Positions 35,329 through 55,168 of a stretch of DNA of 64,000 nucleotides are shown here, in pieces. Numbering within the stretch: the first letter of the stretch is position 1; each line of letters begins with the position of its first letter. Origin of the DNA: Parapristionchus giblindavisi (lineage: Eukaryota > Nematoda > Chromadorea > Rhabditida > Diplogasteridae); assembly GCA_943737045.1 (NCBI GenBank), contig CALSFV010000001.1, positions 2,818,001 through 2,882,000 on the forward strand, read 5' to 3'. The position numbers were made by a program, and so were the translations under genes. The notes under the pieces were generated by a model. It saw nothing but the letters and a program-made list of their open reading frames with translations. It searched no databases and was not told the DNA's origin.

Positions 35329-36441
35329 ATGAATTATCGGCGACCGAATGCTGAATTTCTGACGATCGATCCGTCGTCGACGTTTATGACAACGACGCCA
35401 TCGCGTAATTTCGAGGAATTATCGGAGAATTTTCTGGAGGCGGCCAGTCTTCAACAACAATACATGCTCTATGGAAAATGGGCAATTCTCTGTGAACTCT
35501 CCTCAACTCGCTCTTCTCGCGCCTATGACTATATTTTTCAATGATCAAAGGTTTGTACTAATTCACGCTCGATTTGTATTACATTATGCCTTACGCTTCA
35601 TTATAGTTAGGCATGAACATTTAATTAATTGTAGTAAATCGTATCATTATTCTGTATTAGATAGTTTTATCGATACGGCAGTGTTCATTTTTCATATCGC
35701 TCGACAGCAATTTCTATTTTGACCGACAAGTGATTTACAAACCAATAATTCATTTCAATGTTCCTTTTCAGGAAGAGGAAGGTTCTCCAGTAAATCATCA
35801 TTTGCCCACGTCTCAAATACATAATCAACAAGAAATAGTAAGGAATGATGCAACTGCAGAGCAATGTCGAACTGGGCTCTACCATGATCACAACCTTTCT
35901 TGGAGATCAGGTATTCATAGTATCCTACATACACCATATCCTCAGCTTGGTCCTACGCTAAACGTTTTGGTCAGATTCATTGTCAGACATAATAAGGGTG
36001 CTTAATTCTGAAATCGATTCATATGAGTGCCATAGCCTGTTGGAGTCTGGCACAGTCAAAAAATAAAATTTTGTGGATCGGGGTTCTCAAGAATGCTGAT
36101 GACGATAGACATGTTCATTATGCATCTAGTGCCACCGTTGAAGCCAGTTACTTCAGTAGAATTATTTAGTGTTATTTATATTTAGTACTGGTTTGTACTG
36201 TTATTGATTGATCAGTAATGAGGGTTATAAGTACGGCAACAGTTATCAATTAATAGTTTAGAATTATCTATTGATAGGATATTTATTTCGAACGTAAACT
36301 ACTCGATGAATCAATTAATCTTTGTTTGTCAAATAATCAATAATCGTGGTTTAGAAGTGGCACAAAGTGTCCACCGCTTGAGAATTTACTGCTGGCCACA
36401 CCTTTTCCATCCCCGGTCGACTTCTTCACATTGCTAAAGAA
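35329..36441 (+). pseudogene. Exon-like remnants of an unidentified gene
   Basis: Frames with splice-like borders: MNYRRPNAEFLTIDPSS onward (35329-35544, with a likely frameshift after QQQYMLYG into NGQFSVNSPQLALLAPM); 35772-35910 reading EEEGSPVNHHLPTSQI; 36349-36441 reading SGTKCPPLENLLLATPFPSP. Further pieces lie near 37724-37809, 38331-38397 and 40751-40890. The last two share a SDQST start, suggesting exon duplication. Ser/Pro/Gln-rich, transcription-factor-like in style, but no family is recognised. The stops and frame change suggest a decayed captured gene. Confidence 0.35.
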
Positions 36442-37480
36442 GGTACGGTTCTCTACCAAGATATTGATGCCGTTTTTGAGCAGAAATCTTAATTATTTCA
36501 CGATGGAAGGGGGTATACGATTGCTTCATACTGTATTCTCGTTGTAGGTGTAGGATGGTGAATTAAGCGAAAAAAAATGAACAATTTGATATATAGTACA
36601 GATGCAATTTGCAATTTATCAGGTACGGGCGTGGCGACAACCACTGCGCTTCTCCGGATGTTCAGTCCAGGCGATCATGCATTCGTCAGGTTAGCAACCT
36701 GTGATCATTGTTCCGAGAGATATGATAGCATGCGTACTGTAATATTTGGGGGGAAGGGATGACCCACCGATTTTAATTTCCAGCAACAAAGGTTGGCCAC
36801 GTATTTTACTGTAGGTCTGTGTCCTAGTGGGTATTACTGTATGTTTAATCTGCAGTGGAGATTTCTACAGGTCTGAGCTCTAGAGGGATTACTGTAGCTC
36901 CAGTGGGGATTACGATAGTTCTAAGCTGTAGAGGAGATTTCTGTACGTGTTGCTAGCGACAAGACCCACCCATTTATTCCAACGTCGATGGTTGCCCACG
37001 TATGGTTGGAATAATTGAGATTACTGTGCATTTCGATCGTAGTAAAGAAAAGCTATACGTTATATTTGAATAGATCTCGGGATACTGTAGGAATGGTTGA
37101 GATTACTGTTGTTTTCGATTGGAACAAAGTAAAAAAGTGAAGGAAAATAAAAAAAAGGACAAAGTTGAATCGTTCTCCGGATACAGTAGGAATCATACGC
37201 GGGCGCATTGTGGTTAGCGTTTCAGCGTATATGTTACTGTAGGTGTGAGCTCTAGTAGGGATTACTGTAGGTCTACATTGTAGGGGGTATTACTGCATTT
37301 TTGAGCTTCAGTGGTAATCATCATTGGTTTGAGCTGTAGTGGGATTACCGTAGGTCTGAGCTGTAGCCAAGATTGCTATATCTAAGCTCTAGTGGAGATT
37401 ACTATAGTTCTTAGTTCTAGTGGGAATACTGTAGGTCTGTGCTCTAATGGTTTTGCTGCTCTATTGGGAATACCCAAATA

Positions 37481-37672
37481 CATACATGGGCGCCGACATG
37501 GGGGTGCCCCCTGTAAAATTAGGGCTTTTCGAAAATTTGTGAATGTTCCCTGTAAGAAATGACGTTTAGGTGAATAATTTTGATTAAAAAAGTGAAGGCC
37601 CCTGTAAAATCAACCATTTTTCGTTCGGATGCCCCCTGAAGAATTGAGCTCCAGGTAACCCGTCCATGTATG
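37481..37672. mobile_element. hAT-like MITE, CATACATGGGCGCC family
   Basis: Ends CATACATGGGCG and CGTCCATGTATG, with exact 8 bp duplication CCCAAATA (37473-37480 and 37673-37680). The internal GTGCCCCCTGTAAAAT and TTTTTCGTTCGGATGCCCCC match the copy at 52590. Confidence 0.9.
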
Positions 37673-38823
37673 CCCAAATATAATAGTTATGATCTGTATT
37701 GGTTGATTTCCAACGAATTTCAGACTGACGCCGACACCGTATTTCTTCAGTTGCGGCGTGCTCTCCAATGGGCACCGATGGTGCATCGACCAGCTACAGG
37801 ACAAGCTCGCACAGCGAATGCCGGTATCGCTTTTCCATGAACCAAGAGCAGTAGACCGTATATGGGGTAGTTTTGTTATAATAAAAAATCTATTAGGTTG
37901 TCTCATAAGTCCCTGACTTTTTTTATAACATTTTTCGATTACTTTGTTCTTAGAAATAAATGTGGAAAGCGATCTAAAATTACTAGGTGGTATCTTACTG
38001 TATATCTGAGCTCTGATGGGGATTACTGTATGTTTAAGCAGTGTGGAGATTACTGTAGGTCTGAGCTCTAGTTGGATTATTGTAGGTCTGAGCTTTAGTT
38101 GGATTATTGTAGGTCTGAGCTTTAGTGGGATTACTGTTACAGTCACAGCTCAGACCTACAGTAATTCCTACTAGAGCCCTACTAGGAAGAATTGAGACTA
38201 CTGTAGATTTCGATAGTAACAAAGAAAAAAAACGAAGCACGAAAAGTTATATTTAAATAGAACTTGGGATACGGTGGGAATTACCGAGGATACTGTAGAT
38301 ATCGACACATCTGTTGAACGTCATGCTATTTCCAGTGATCAGTCGACCGCCTTAGACTCTTCGCCCTCTCCCAGCAGTCATCTACCGAGGAAACGCGGTA
38401 TGAGTTCTATTGGGGATTACGGTAGTCTGAGCTATAGTGGGATTACTGTAGATATGAGTTATAGTTGATATTACTCTAGGTTTGATTTCTAATAGGATTA
38501 CTGTAGCTCAAAGATCTGACTAGTGAGCTCTAGTGGCATTTCTGTTGATATGAGCTGTAGTGGAGATTAATGTAGGTCTAAGCTCTAGTTGGGAATGCTG
38601 TAGTTTTCAGCTATAGTGGTTTTACTGTTGGCATGTGCTCTAGTAGGGATTACTGTAACTATGGGCTGCAGTGGAGATTACTGTAGATCTAAGATCTTGT
38701 CGGCATTACTGTAGACCAGAGCTGTAATGGGAGTACTGTTGGTATAAGCTCCAGTGCGGATTACTGTAGGTTTAAGGCCTAGTGGAGATAATTACATCAC
38801 AGAGCTCTTGCTACTGTTGGTAC

Positions 38824-38967
38824 CATAAGTGGGCGGCATTGTCGCTAGCGATAACTCACCCGATTTAGTCAAAATTCACTCAAAAATTCATTCACAAGTG
38901 AAATCACCCCCGATTTTGACGTCAGACCACCCGAATTAAATTTCTAGTGACACTGGTTGCCAACGTG
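38824..38967. mobile_element. hAT-like MITE, CATACGTGGGCGG family
   Basis: Ends CATAAGTGGGCGGCATTG and GGTTGCCAACGTG. Flanks GTTGGTAC (38816-38823) and GTTGGTAT (38968-38975) are an 8 bp duplication with one change. The target is the minisatellite. Confidence 0.8.
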
Positions 38968-39169
38968 GTTGGTATGAGCTCTAGTGGAGAATACTGTAGC
39001 TCTGAGATCTAGGCGGTATTACTGTAGGTTTTAGCATTAGAGGAGATTACTCAAGGACTACTGTAGATCTCTGAGCTCTAGTAGGAAATTCCTACTAGGA
39101 ATTTCTGTTGGTCTGAGCTCTAGAGAAGATGACTGTTTAATTGAGCTCTAGTGATCATTAATATAGGTC

Positions 39170-39300
39170 TGAGCTCTCCGGTATTTTTCTCCGTGGGGTG
39201 CGCCGTGGGCAGCACCATGGTGCGGGACTAGGGCGCACCCCACGGGATTTGGCCTCTTGACGGCGTACCCCACCATACATTGCCATACCCTCGCAGTGCG
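39170..39300. mobile_element. Truncated CTCCGG-terminus element plus a CATACATT fragment
   Basis: CTCCGGTATTTTTCTCCGTGG starts a GC-rich stretch with GGGGTGCGCCGTGG and mirrored GCACCCCACGG, ending near 39265, directly followed by a piece of the MITE family seen at 23679 (CCATACATTGCCATACCCTC). Confidence 0.6.
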
Positions 39301-39897
39301 AACTGAACTTTAATGGGAGTACTGTAGGTACGAGCTTTAGCAATGACTACTGTAGCTCTGAGCTGTAATGGGAGTACTGTAGGTAGGGGGATATTGCTAT
39401 AGGACTGAGCTCTAGTGGGATTACTGTAGCTCTGGGCAATAGTGGGGAATACTGTAGGTCTGAGCTGTAATGGGAATATTGTTGGTATGTGCTCTACTGG
39501 AGATTACTGTAGCTCTCTAGGCTGTTGTGGATATTACTGTAGATCTAAGCTCTAGTCGGTATTACTGTAGGTCTGAGTTCTAGTGGGACTACTGTTACAG
39601 TTACAGCTCATTGTCAGATCTACATTAATCCTCACTAGAGCCCTACTAGGAATAATTAAAATTACTGTGGATTTCGATCGGAACAAAGAAAAAAACGAAG
39701 CACGAAAAAGTTATATTTAAATAAGGAGGATGCTATTGGTATGAGCTTCAGTGGGAATTACTGTAGGTGTGAGCTGTAATGGGAGTATTGTAGGTCTAAG
39801 GTCTAATTTGGTTATTGTAGCTCTGAGCTGTAGTGGAGATTACTGTAGGTCTAAAGTCTGATTGGATTACGGTAGGTCAGAGCTGTAATGGGAATAC

Positions 39898-40081
39898 CAT
39901 ACGTAGGCAACCTTTGTCGCTGGAAATTAAAATCGGGTGGGTGGGAAGTAAAAATTTAATGTTTGAGTGAATTTTGGCTTGCAAATCGTTTTCATTTTGG
40001 GCGAATTTTGGCTAAATCGGGTGGGTCGGGTGCCAAAACCGGGTGGGTTCTTGCCGCTAGCGACAATGCCGCCCACGTATG
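39898..40081. mobile_element. hAT-like MITE, CATACGTGGGCGG family
   Basis: Ends CATACGTAGGCAACC and GCCCACGTATG. Exact 8 bp duplication GGGAATAC at 39890-39897 and 40082-40089. It contains mirrored AATCGGGTGGGTSGG stretches and GCCGCTAGCGACAATGC. Confidence 0.9.
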
Positions 40082-41268
40082 GGGAATACTGTTGGTATGA
40101 GCTCGAGTGGGGATTACTGTAGGTGTGAGCTGTAATGGGAGTATTGTATTTCTAAGGTCTAATTTGGTTATTGTAGCTCTGAGCTGTAGTGGAGATTACT
40201 GTAGGTCTAAAGTCTGATTGGATTACGGTAGGTCAGAGCTGTAATGGGAATACTGTTGGTATGAGCTCGAGTGGGGATTACTGTAGCTCTGAGCTGATGT
40301 AGGGGTTACTGTAGTTATGAGCTTTAGTAGTACTTACCATAGGTCTGAGCTCTGGTAGTGATTCTCAGCTCTCGTTCATAATACTGTAGGTGGGAGCTCT
40401 AATGGGGGAATACTGTAGGTCTGAGCTGTAATGGGATTACTGTATCTCCGATATGTAGTTTAGATTACTATAGGTCTAACTCTAGGAGGCCTTACAGTAG
40501 GTATTTCTGTAGGTTTTACCAATAGTAGAGGTTACTGTAAGACTGAACTCTAATGGGATTATTGTAGATCTGAATTCTAGTGGGACTACTTTTACAGCTC
40601 CTACTAGGAATAATTGAGATTACTGTAGATTTCGATCGGAACAAAGAAAAACGAAGCGCGAAAAAGTTAAATTTAAATAGATCTCGGGATAATGTAAGAA
40701 TGACTGCGGATACGGTAGATCATTTGAACATCATTTTCTTTCCAGTGATCAGTCGACCACCACAGTCTCTTCGCCTATTCCCAGTTGATCTACATACGAC
40801 CCACTAGTATCATCTTCTGGAGACTTCGAAGTTATAGTTGAAGATATCATATATGTTTCGTCCACGGGAATGGACCCGAAGTAACCGCTGTCATTGGTCA
40901 CAATTTTTCCCCCTTCAAATTGATTTTTCGTTAATCTGTACAATAGCGAATTGTTATTTTTCCATTGTACCTCGTCTTGTACATATTGCTTGTTTTGTTT
41001 GTTGTTATCTCATTACTCTAACAATAAGAAACAGATAAATCATTGAGAAGTGAATGGTGCGAATTACTACTAGGCTACCAGGAACACGGTAGCATTTCCA
41101 GACTGGAACCCGGTATCATTTCCAGCCTGGAACCCGTTAACGCTTTTCCAGACTGGAACCCGGTAGCGTTTCCAGCCTGGAACCCGGTAAATTTCCAGAC
41201 TGGATCCATGCGGTTGGCCAGGCTGGAAATATACCGGGTTCCAGGCTGGAAAAAAATACCAGAGTGTG

Positions 41269-41589
41269 TCTACCACGTGTTTGTCTATATCTAAAGAACT
41301 TAGATGGTTCAATAATAGTGGATCGATTCATTATCGATCGAGCTAGAGAAAGATCTGAAACGATTCTTCTATCTGAAAGGGAAATTAAACCAAGAAATGA
41401 TAAACGCGTTGAATAACACGGGAGGGAAAGGGGGTAGGATGGAGAAGGGTAGCATCTGTAGTAAAGAATACGAGTAAAGGTTTTCTGAACTTTTTCAATT
41501 TTGAATATATCAGATTTGTAATGGGGATTCCAAAATTGTGATGCAAAATCTAAATGGGGCAATACATATGTTCGGTAGCATTTGAGCAA
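41269..41589 (-). pseudogene. LINE reverse-transcriptase fragment (thumb/C-terminal region)
   Basis: YRTYVLPHLDFASQFWNPHY, then DIFKIEKVQKTFTRIL and LISLSDRRIVSDLSLA, ending RYRQTRGRH at the insertion. This is typical of the downstream part of non-LTR retrotransposon pol proteins (jockey/CR1-like). It is 5'-truncated, and the remaining C-terminus is at 34583-34750. Confidence 0.85.
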
Positions 41590-42508
41590 AATATGGGGAC
41601 AATTTACAGAAACTATATGTAGCTCTTCTTAACTTTTTCGATGTCCACTACTATACTTATGCTGCCCCGTTGTGGCATAGTAAATTATGTATCCAACCAT
41701 TTTTCTTGTTTGTGTCCTATGTATTGTTCATTATATACCAGCATAATAAAGATATTATTTATTATTTATTTCTTTTGCCATTTTTTCTTGATGCATTTAC
41801 ACTTTTTCTATGCTAACATGGAGTGTATGTCAGATGTCCCACAGAAAGATCATGAATCGCAAACTAACTTTTTTCCCTAAAATAGTAAAAAATATTCACA
41901 AGTACTATTTATGTATTTGTATTGAATGCACTTTCAATGACTTTCAATGCTTATTGATGCAGAAACAGTGTTCAATGTTTATTGATTCACAAAGTTGTTA
42001 TTCTATTGCTGAAGTTTGATCTTTGATCTTTGTCACAATTTTGAAAAAAATAAATATTTTAAAATTTTAATGTTTTTTGTAGTGAAGTTATCCCCGCCCG
42101 CTACCCGTCTCAACAGTGGTGGCAAATCAAGTTCAGTGCGCGCGCGATGACTCTCTGCGTCTCTGCCCATCGATCTCGAGACGATCGTCTGTTCATCTGG
42201 CCACTCTATCAATGATCTAATACTGAAATGAAACGACCTCCTATCGTGTAATCAATACTATAGTCATGTTGTAATCAATACTATCGTCACATTTCAAGTT
42301 TTTTATTCTATATTCTTTCAACAGAAAATAACAATCGAAATTCAACAACTAAGAAAACTGTCGAAAACCGTTATCTACGCCCATTGTTCGAAAAATTGTG
42401 ACAAAGAGCAAAGATCAAACTTCAGCAATAGAATAACAACTTTGTGAACATCTCTAACATACTATAGTCACATTTTAAGAGCTATACGCTTTTTTTTCTG
42501 CTTTCTCA

Positions 42509-42773
42509 GGTGTTTGAATCCTTGCATGATCCCAGTAAAATTCGTGCAATTAGTGGCCTGATCATGCAGGGAATATACTCGAATCAGGCATGGATTATCC
42601 GTGTTCATGCATGGATTCTGTCATTCCATGCATGATCACGGAAAATTCGTGCATGATCACGGAAGATCCCTGTATGATCACGAACGATGGATACTCCATG
42701 CATGATCATGCATGGAATGTCGAATCATGCATGATTATACTTGTATTCGTGATCATGCAAAGATTTCAACACC
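42509..42773. mobile_element. Element built of CATGCATGATCACG motif copies
   Basis: TIRs GGTGTTTGAATCCTTGCATG and, from the right, GGTGTTGAAATCTTTGCATG. The interior is a series of CATGCATGATCACGGA variants in both orientations. It is organised like the CTCGCGGGG and CCAGCCTGG elements but with a different motif and terminus. Confidence 0.75.
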
Positions 42774-42976
42774 AGAGTTGACATGTTACCGTAATCGTCC
42801 GTTATTGATTTTGCATACACTCTTTCTGTTTCTGCATCAATAAGCATTGAAAGTCATTGATAGTGCATTCAATACAAATACATAAATAGTACTTGTGAAT
42901 ATTTTTTACTATTTTAGGGAAAAAAGTTAGTTTGCGATTCATGATCTTTCTGTGGGACATCTGACATACACTCCAT

Positions 42977-43278
42977 CACGGCGGTTCAATGAAGAGAAAT
43001 CCCTACATTTAACTTTGGCTTGAAGGCTCTTGCATTCGGCAAAGTTGATTTGCACTGGGCGGGATTCGAACCTACGAGGTTCGGATCTCTAAACAAAAGC
43101 TCTATCCACTAAGCCATCTCGGCATGTCTCGCGAATTGTAAAACTCGATGATAGGTCTAGTCAGAAGCGAGCGCCCAGATATACCGTAAACAACTTTTGC
43201 GCTGCTCATCATCACTCAGTTTGCGATACTTTCTTTCTCAGGCAAGAGCTTCTTAGTTACTATCATTGAGCCGCCGTG
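42977..43278. mobile_element. 302 bp MITE with tRNA-like core
   Basis: Ends CACGGCGGTTCAATGA and TCATTGAGCCGCCGTG. TCCAT flanks both sides (42972-42976 and 43279-43283). The empty site is preserved in the opposite foldback arm near 41817-41830, which proves the insertion boundaries. Confidence 0.92.
43056..43123 (-). pseudogene. tRNA-like sequence inside the CACGGCGG MITE
   Basis: GCCGAGATGGCTTAGTGGAT is an A-box context and GTAGGTTCGAATCCCGC a B-box context, with correct tRNA-like spacing, but the acceptor stem does not pair (GCCGAGA has no TCTCGGC partner). A tRNA relic or SINE-like Pol III promoter. Confidence 0.7.
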
Positions 43279-43328
43279 TCCATGTTAGCATAGAGAAAGT
43301 GTAAATGCATCAAGAAAAAATGGCAAAA

Positions 43329-45492
43329 GAAATCGATTCTGTTGGGCGATGTCTTCTTTTGCTAATCCTCCTCGGGGGAACGAACTTTCCTGTCGACCAA
43401 CCCATCGGATTGACGGTTCGATCTACTATCCACTAGACCATGGGTCCCTATTAGAAGGCATATCAAACGAAATACATATACTCATCCTCTCCAGTGCTTA
43501 TAGAGCGATGCGTGACTCCGCCCATTTATTGCGAACCTTATTTATATAGCGATGCTGACCCCGCCCATTTAACTTCGCGGGCTTAGACACTGATTTCAAA
43601 CACTAACAACCCCAAATTCTTTATTTTTTTCGGAAAACGAGTTCAGCCAGTGCTGGAATACGCCGGCAGAAGTCGGACGTCGGAGCTTGGCGGCGTCCCA
43701 CTTCTGAAGAGCACATCGAGCAGATCATCATCGACGAAGACGACGAAATTGCGAAGATGTTTGTCGACAGTGACGGTTCGCCCTGCAAAACAGCAAATTA
43801 CGAGATTAAACGAGTTGAGCTTTCTGAACGATCACTTTGTATAAAACTTTGGTTTCTGTCAACGAGACAGATCAGTGAGCAGTGAAGGGGACGCTAGCAA
43901 AGGCAAAGACAATGAAGTAACGAAGGTGAAGTATATTCTAACAGAAGTTCTGTTCAAAAGCCATGAAAAAAAGATAGGCAAAATATCCACAAACTTTTCG
44001 TCTTTTCGCAACTTGAAAATAACATAACAGGAAAGAGAATCCAAGGAAGGCTCGTACCTTCAAAGAAGCTTCAGGACCCGGACTCCAGCATCTGATGTCA
44101 TCTACGCAGTGACGATGGACTTCTAGACGACCTTGCACGATGAGGAACGACGATTCGGCCTGTAAAATGAGAAATTGAAAGGTTAGATCTTCCCGTCAAA
44201 GGTCATGTTTCAGAGAAGAGAACCAAGTCAAGCAACATACCTTGTACGGATCAGAACAAGATTGACGTCATCTTAGTCGATTACGCCGCGGTGACGATAG
44301 GTGTCGTGTCGACCTCTGAAATGCATTTGAAATGATTTAAATGATTATGTAAACAAATTGAGAATCACTCTCCACACTGGCCGCATTGTCTCGTGAGCCA
44401 AAGGACAGTCGTGGCCAGAGTGTAGTAAATAGAATTAAGGATAGGAAGGACACATTGCGCACATCGTCTGAGACCATATCCATGTAGTAAGGCGTAAAAG
44501 TGCTTATCGACAAATTGTTTGTAACGCTGCATGGATACGACCTTCGAAATACTATTGAATGCGGAGCAGAATAATATGAATAAAGTTGAGAGATGGTTAG
44601 AAGAGAGAGAATAAACAGAGAGATGCAATATATCAAGATGGCTCAGTTCCCTTCCTTCCATCTCTCTTATAAACATTATCGATTGATGATCTACTCTCTT
44701 CCTTAGTGATCGATTGGTATGATAATGGATGTAAGAGAGATAGAGAGGAAGAGATGGAAAGGAAGAATGACTGATTATAAACGAACGGAAGAAGATCCAT
44801 ACATAGATGTGCTTTGAACCACGAAAAGGAGACATTGAATTGATGACCAAAACTGCAAATGAAGGAAACGAAGTGAGGACACGTAGTATGTATATGATTT
44901 TGGATCATATGCAAATGGGAATGCAATAGGGGGGGGGGGGTCTAGACAACAACAACGATGGGCAGAGACGTAGAGACACAATTGATTGGTGATGAGGCTA
45001 GATATATCCATAATTACGATAGATAAAGATAGAGTGATGGGGGAAGATAGGAGCACAGGGAAATACAGAGATAGGTACTTAAAGAGGAAGAAGGAGAGGG
45101 CAAATTAACTAGGAAAGTAACATCAAAAAGCATAGTGAACCGTGATGATAACTGGAAATGGCGGGAAAATCAGAAAGGGAAGGCAGGGAACAGTCAGCCA
45201 GAGAAAGAGACATAAGACGATTCATCGATCGATGTATCAGAGACGATATGACTGATCTACCACTCCGCCTCCATCTCTATCACTCATTGTCTTCTTTTCA
45301 GCAGAGGTCAGTCGCGGCTATATTTGAGGATACATGCAAATAAGAGATAAGCAAAAAGAGAGGAGGGTGCTAATCAATCTAAAATGATAACGTATATGTA
45401 TAGAAAAAAATAAATCTAAAGTTCAACTAAAGTTTATAAAAGATGGGCCGTCGGGCCGTGGCCGTGGCCGCGGCCGTCATTTAGGGACACCC
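43329..45492 (-). repeat. Right arm of the giant inverted repeat
   Basis: Reverse complement of 31727-33887. Includes the better-preserved tRNA-like stretch (about 43374-43448 on the - strand) and the G run at 44929-44940. Its outer end is 176 bp from the POLR3A start codon. Confidence 0.9.
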
Positions 45493-45667
45493 TATTATAA
45501 TTCAAATCTTACTGTACTTAAAATCGTCTTCAACTTTGCAGATATGAAATTGAAATGTTACCATTTATTTTGAAATGTTTCCGGTATTTGTTTTCTTTGT
45601 TTGTTATAATGCAATGATAAATAATGTTGTTCACTATCTCATTGCAGTTGGGTAGGGATTCCTGACC

Positions 45668-54668
<9,001 letters not shown>

Positions 54669-55168
54669 GAATTATTTATCATGATTACGGTATTCTTCTT
54701 CTATCTAGTTTCATATCCATTGTTGATTTATTGATCGTTATTATCAATTGTCCTTATTTTTAATTCCACTTTTTATGTAGGGTACATTTTGTTCATCTTT
54801 ATAATGATTGTTTCATCTCTCTATTTATAATGGGAAATGATCTCTTTTTTTTCGTGTTTTAGAATCGGTTAAGTTCTATTGTTATGTTCCCTTCATCATC
54901 ATTCTCTTCTTGTTATGTTTTATAGTTTTATTTGATAGAGTTATATCATAGCTAAGTATCTACTAGTTCATACATCATCATCAATCAATTATCGATTGAT
55001 CCCCTTTGTTGTTAACTCTAATCTGTTGTCTGTTCCTCTATGATAAATATTAATTAATTAATTTAATCAATACGATCTCCAACAATTCGGTTACTTCCAT
55101 CTATGTGTATACCGTTGTGTGAGAATGACTTAGAATCAATCAATAACTGTAAAGGGGTAATCTACCGT
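54669..55168 (+). other. POLR3A-PIGF intergenic region
   Basis: T-rich 3'UTR and spacer. An upstream in-frame ATG at 55103 could extend PIGF by 22 residues. No other gene. Confidence 0.5.

Larger units (their letters stand above)
36808..40600. repeat. Degenerate TACTGTAG minisatellite, interrupted by MITEs
   Basis: Units of roughly 27-34 bp built around ATTACTGTAGGTCTGAGC followed by TCTAGTGGG, in many variants over ~3.8 kb. The unit tolerates heavy change, but the TACTGTA core and AGCTCTAGTGG persist. hAT-like MITEs (37481, 38824, 39898) and two similar ~100 bp segments containing GGAACAAAGAAAAAAACGAA interrupt it. Confidence 0.9.
34755..41264. mobile_element. 6.5 kb element inserted in a LINE; CTCTGGTATTTTT termini
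   Basis: Both ends read CTCTGGTATTTTTTTCCAG and continue as arrays of CCAGMCTGGAACCCGGTA variants (about 34755-34880 and 41080-41264). TGTG flanks both sides (34751-34754 and 41265-41268), and the outer flanks are the two halves of one LINE reverse-transcriptase frame. The interior has exon-like pieces, a TACTGTAG minisatellite and hAT-like MITEs. It shares termini with the short element at 30538-30832. Confidence 0.75.
41768..43333. mobile_element. Foldback element with ~200 bp arms and nested repeats
   Basis: The left arm from 41768 (CTTTTGCCATTTTTTCTTGA) to about 41970 is mirrored at about 42830-43333 once the insertion at 42977-43278 is removed. Inside is a second inverted pair (about 41988-42045 and 42392-42452, with GTTATTCTATTGCTGAAG) and the CATGCATGATCACG element. 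No coding. Confidence 0.8.
31727..45492. mobile_element. 13.8 kb structure with 2.16 kb inverted terminal arms
   Basis: The outer ends GGGTGTCCCTAAATGACGG and GC-rich GGCCGCGGCCACGG repeats are mirrored exactly at the two sides. The arms (31727-33887 and 43329-45492) differ in only a few places that I can see: a C/G homopolymer (15 vs 12), one small indel around 33791, and single substitutions. The ~9.4 kb between them contains a LINE relic, a 6.5 kb nested element and smaller elements. No transposase or polymerase was recognised and no clear target duplication was found, so a giant non-autonomous transposon and an inverted duplication around older DNA are both possible. Confidence 0.8.

Noticed and set aside
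36808..40600. CRISPR-like regularly spaced repeats
   Set aside because: Units vary in length and sequence with no unique spacers. This is a eukaryotic minisatellite.
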